This document shows positions 63,211-64,000 of a stretch of DNA of 64,000 nt, piece by piece. Within the stretch, counting starts at the first letter, position 1; every line of letters starts with the position of its first letter. The position numbers and the translations under genes are program-made. The stretch spans positions 744,001 through 808,000 of the forward strand of contig NZ_CP154845.1 in assembly GCF_047302285.1 (NCBI RefSeq). The letters run 5' to 3'. A model generated the notes under the pieces. The model worked only from the letters and a program-made list of their open reading frames with translations. It was not told where the DNA came from and searched no databases. This DNA comes from Robertmurraya sp047302285 (GTDB taxonomy: Bacteria; Bacillota; Bacilli; Bacillales; Cytobacillaceae).

Positions 63211-64000
63211 CTCAACTTTCGTACACTGAAATAGGCAGGTAGACCATGATGTAATTAGGTAAGCCTGCCATCCAGTGTTGTAGTTGACTTTGAATGAACT
63301 TCTGAATTCTTTTGTTACTTTCTTTTAGGACATCTTGAAGAAGCTCGAGTAACTGCACGAGTGCGACAGCCCAATCGAGATCACTAATTTCATCACAAGG
63401 ATCATAAAATAGTCCCCCTAATGTCCGGTGGTCTGTGCTACACCGGTTCTGCCAGGAGAGGACCATGTATCTCGTAAGGACGATGGTGGTATGACAAATT
63501 AAGGAGTCATACGAACGACCTTGAAACTCCTTTTGTAGCTTTAATAATGATTTGGTTGTTTTGAAAAAGACTTCAATGTCCCAACGAATTCCGTAGATGC
63601 GAATGATTTCTTGTTCACTTAAGCAGCAATCGGTACTTAAAATCGCTAACCATTCACTCTTTTTATTCCGGTTACGGACAAATACGATTTTGACTGGAAC
63701 TCCATTGGCATGTGTCGTTTGAATAGACCGAAGAATCCCTTTCTTTCCTTGAACGGATGAAGCGAATGAATCGAGTTCCTTCAAACTAACCTTTTTATCT
63801 TTCATCAGGTACCGTTGCTTTAAGTTTTTCACCATGCCAATGACATCAAGACCTTGATCTTTGATCTCTTTAATAAGTGGTTGATGAGTAAACCAAGTGT
63901 CCATCAGCACATGAGAAGCTTGAATACCAGTGTTCATTGCCCGCCCAATCATCGTTGGAATTTGTTCAGGAGCCGTTTGTAAAGCTTACTTACTTTTTCA
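63211..64000 (-). mobile_element. Second IS4-family copy, cut by the window edge
   Basis: The left end CTCAACTTTCGTACA (63211) matches the terminal repeat of the element at 55277. The inside is the same transposase gene type. The element runs out of the window on the right, so length and target duplication cannot be seen. Confidence 0.85.
63212..64000 (-). pseudogene. IS4-family transposase, partial
   Basis: The C-terminal half of an IS4-type transposase closely related to the copy at 55278: VLMDTWFTHQPLIKEI, VIGMVKNLKQRYL, SEWLAILSTDCCLSEQEI and YGIRWDIEVFFKTTK. Going upstream, the frame meets an in-frame TAA at about 63986, where the other copy has Glu, so this copy is probably broken by a small indel. 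The edge of the window prevents certainty. Confidence 0.7.

Overview
The window is low-GC Bacillaceae chromosome. The block secG - est - rnr - smpB - ssrA, a complete sigY-yxlCDEFG operon, strong GGAGG ribosome sites and a tmRNA tag of the AGK...AA type all point to a Bacillus-like Firmicute. The species cannot be fixed from the sequence.

Layout. 1-6.6 kb: signalling genes, with two paralogous LytTR response regulators, a PAS-GAF histidine kinase and a PAS-GGDEF-EAL protein. 6.6-8.3 kb: a NERD-domain gene, a deleted pseudogene copy of it, and a six-unit array with a 20-bp period. 8.4-19.3 kb: anaerobic or molybdenum respiration, with one cytoplasmic molybdopterin oxidoreductase and its Fe-S partner, a PucR regulator, and a Tat-exported DmsABC-type reductase with TorD-like chaperone, TatA and a radical SAM protein. 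19.3-27.3 kb: the conserved secG/est/rnr/smpB/ssrA core, with the sigY operon inserted on the opposite strand and an inverted copy of the 20-bp array between rnr and smpB.

27,288-57,948 is a complete Tn7-like transposon of 30.7 kb. It has 24-bp terminal inverted repeats (one mismatch), further TnsB-type sites inside both ends, and a 5-bp target duplication TTGTG on both sides. It lies 26 bp past the CCA end of ssrA. Its transposition genes are tniQ, a fused tnsAB, tnsC and a second tniQ split by an IS4-family element; removing the IS restores that frame. The cargo includes several nuclease-like proteins (PD-(D/E)XK and HNH), an ABC exporter with a small secreted protein, a matrixin-like protease with a lipoprotein, and many decayed genes. 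It also holds a compact module of XRE regulator, RAMP-like protein, HNH protein, a 60-bp array of twelve NGYNN pentamers and a strong hairpin. I see no CRISPR array or recognisable cas effector. Directly beyond the right end is what looks like the end of a second, older related element, so the site has probably been used more than once.

58-64 kb: IS relics, a truncated acetyltransferase, an aldehyde dehydrogenase, an FMN reductase and several frameshifted genes, ending in a second IS4-family copy cut by the window edge.

Function calls rest on motifs and family knowledge read by eye; no database search was possible.
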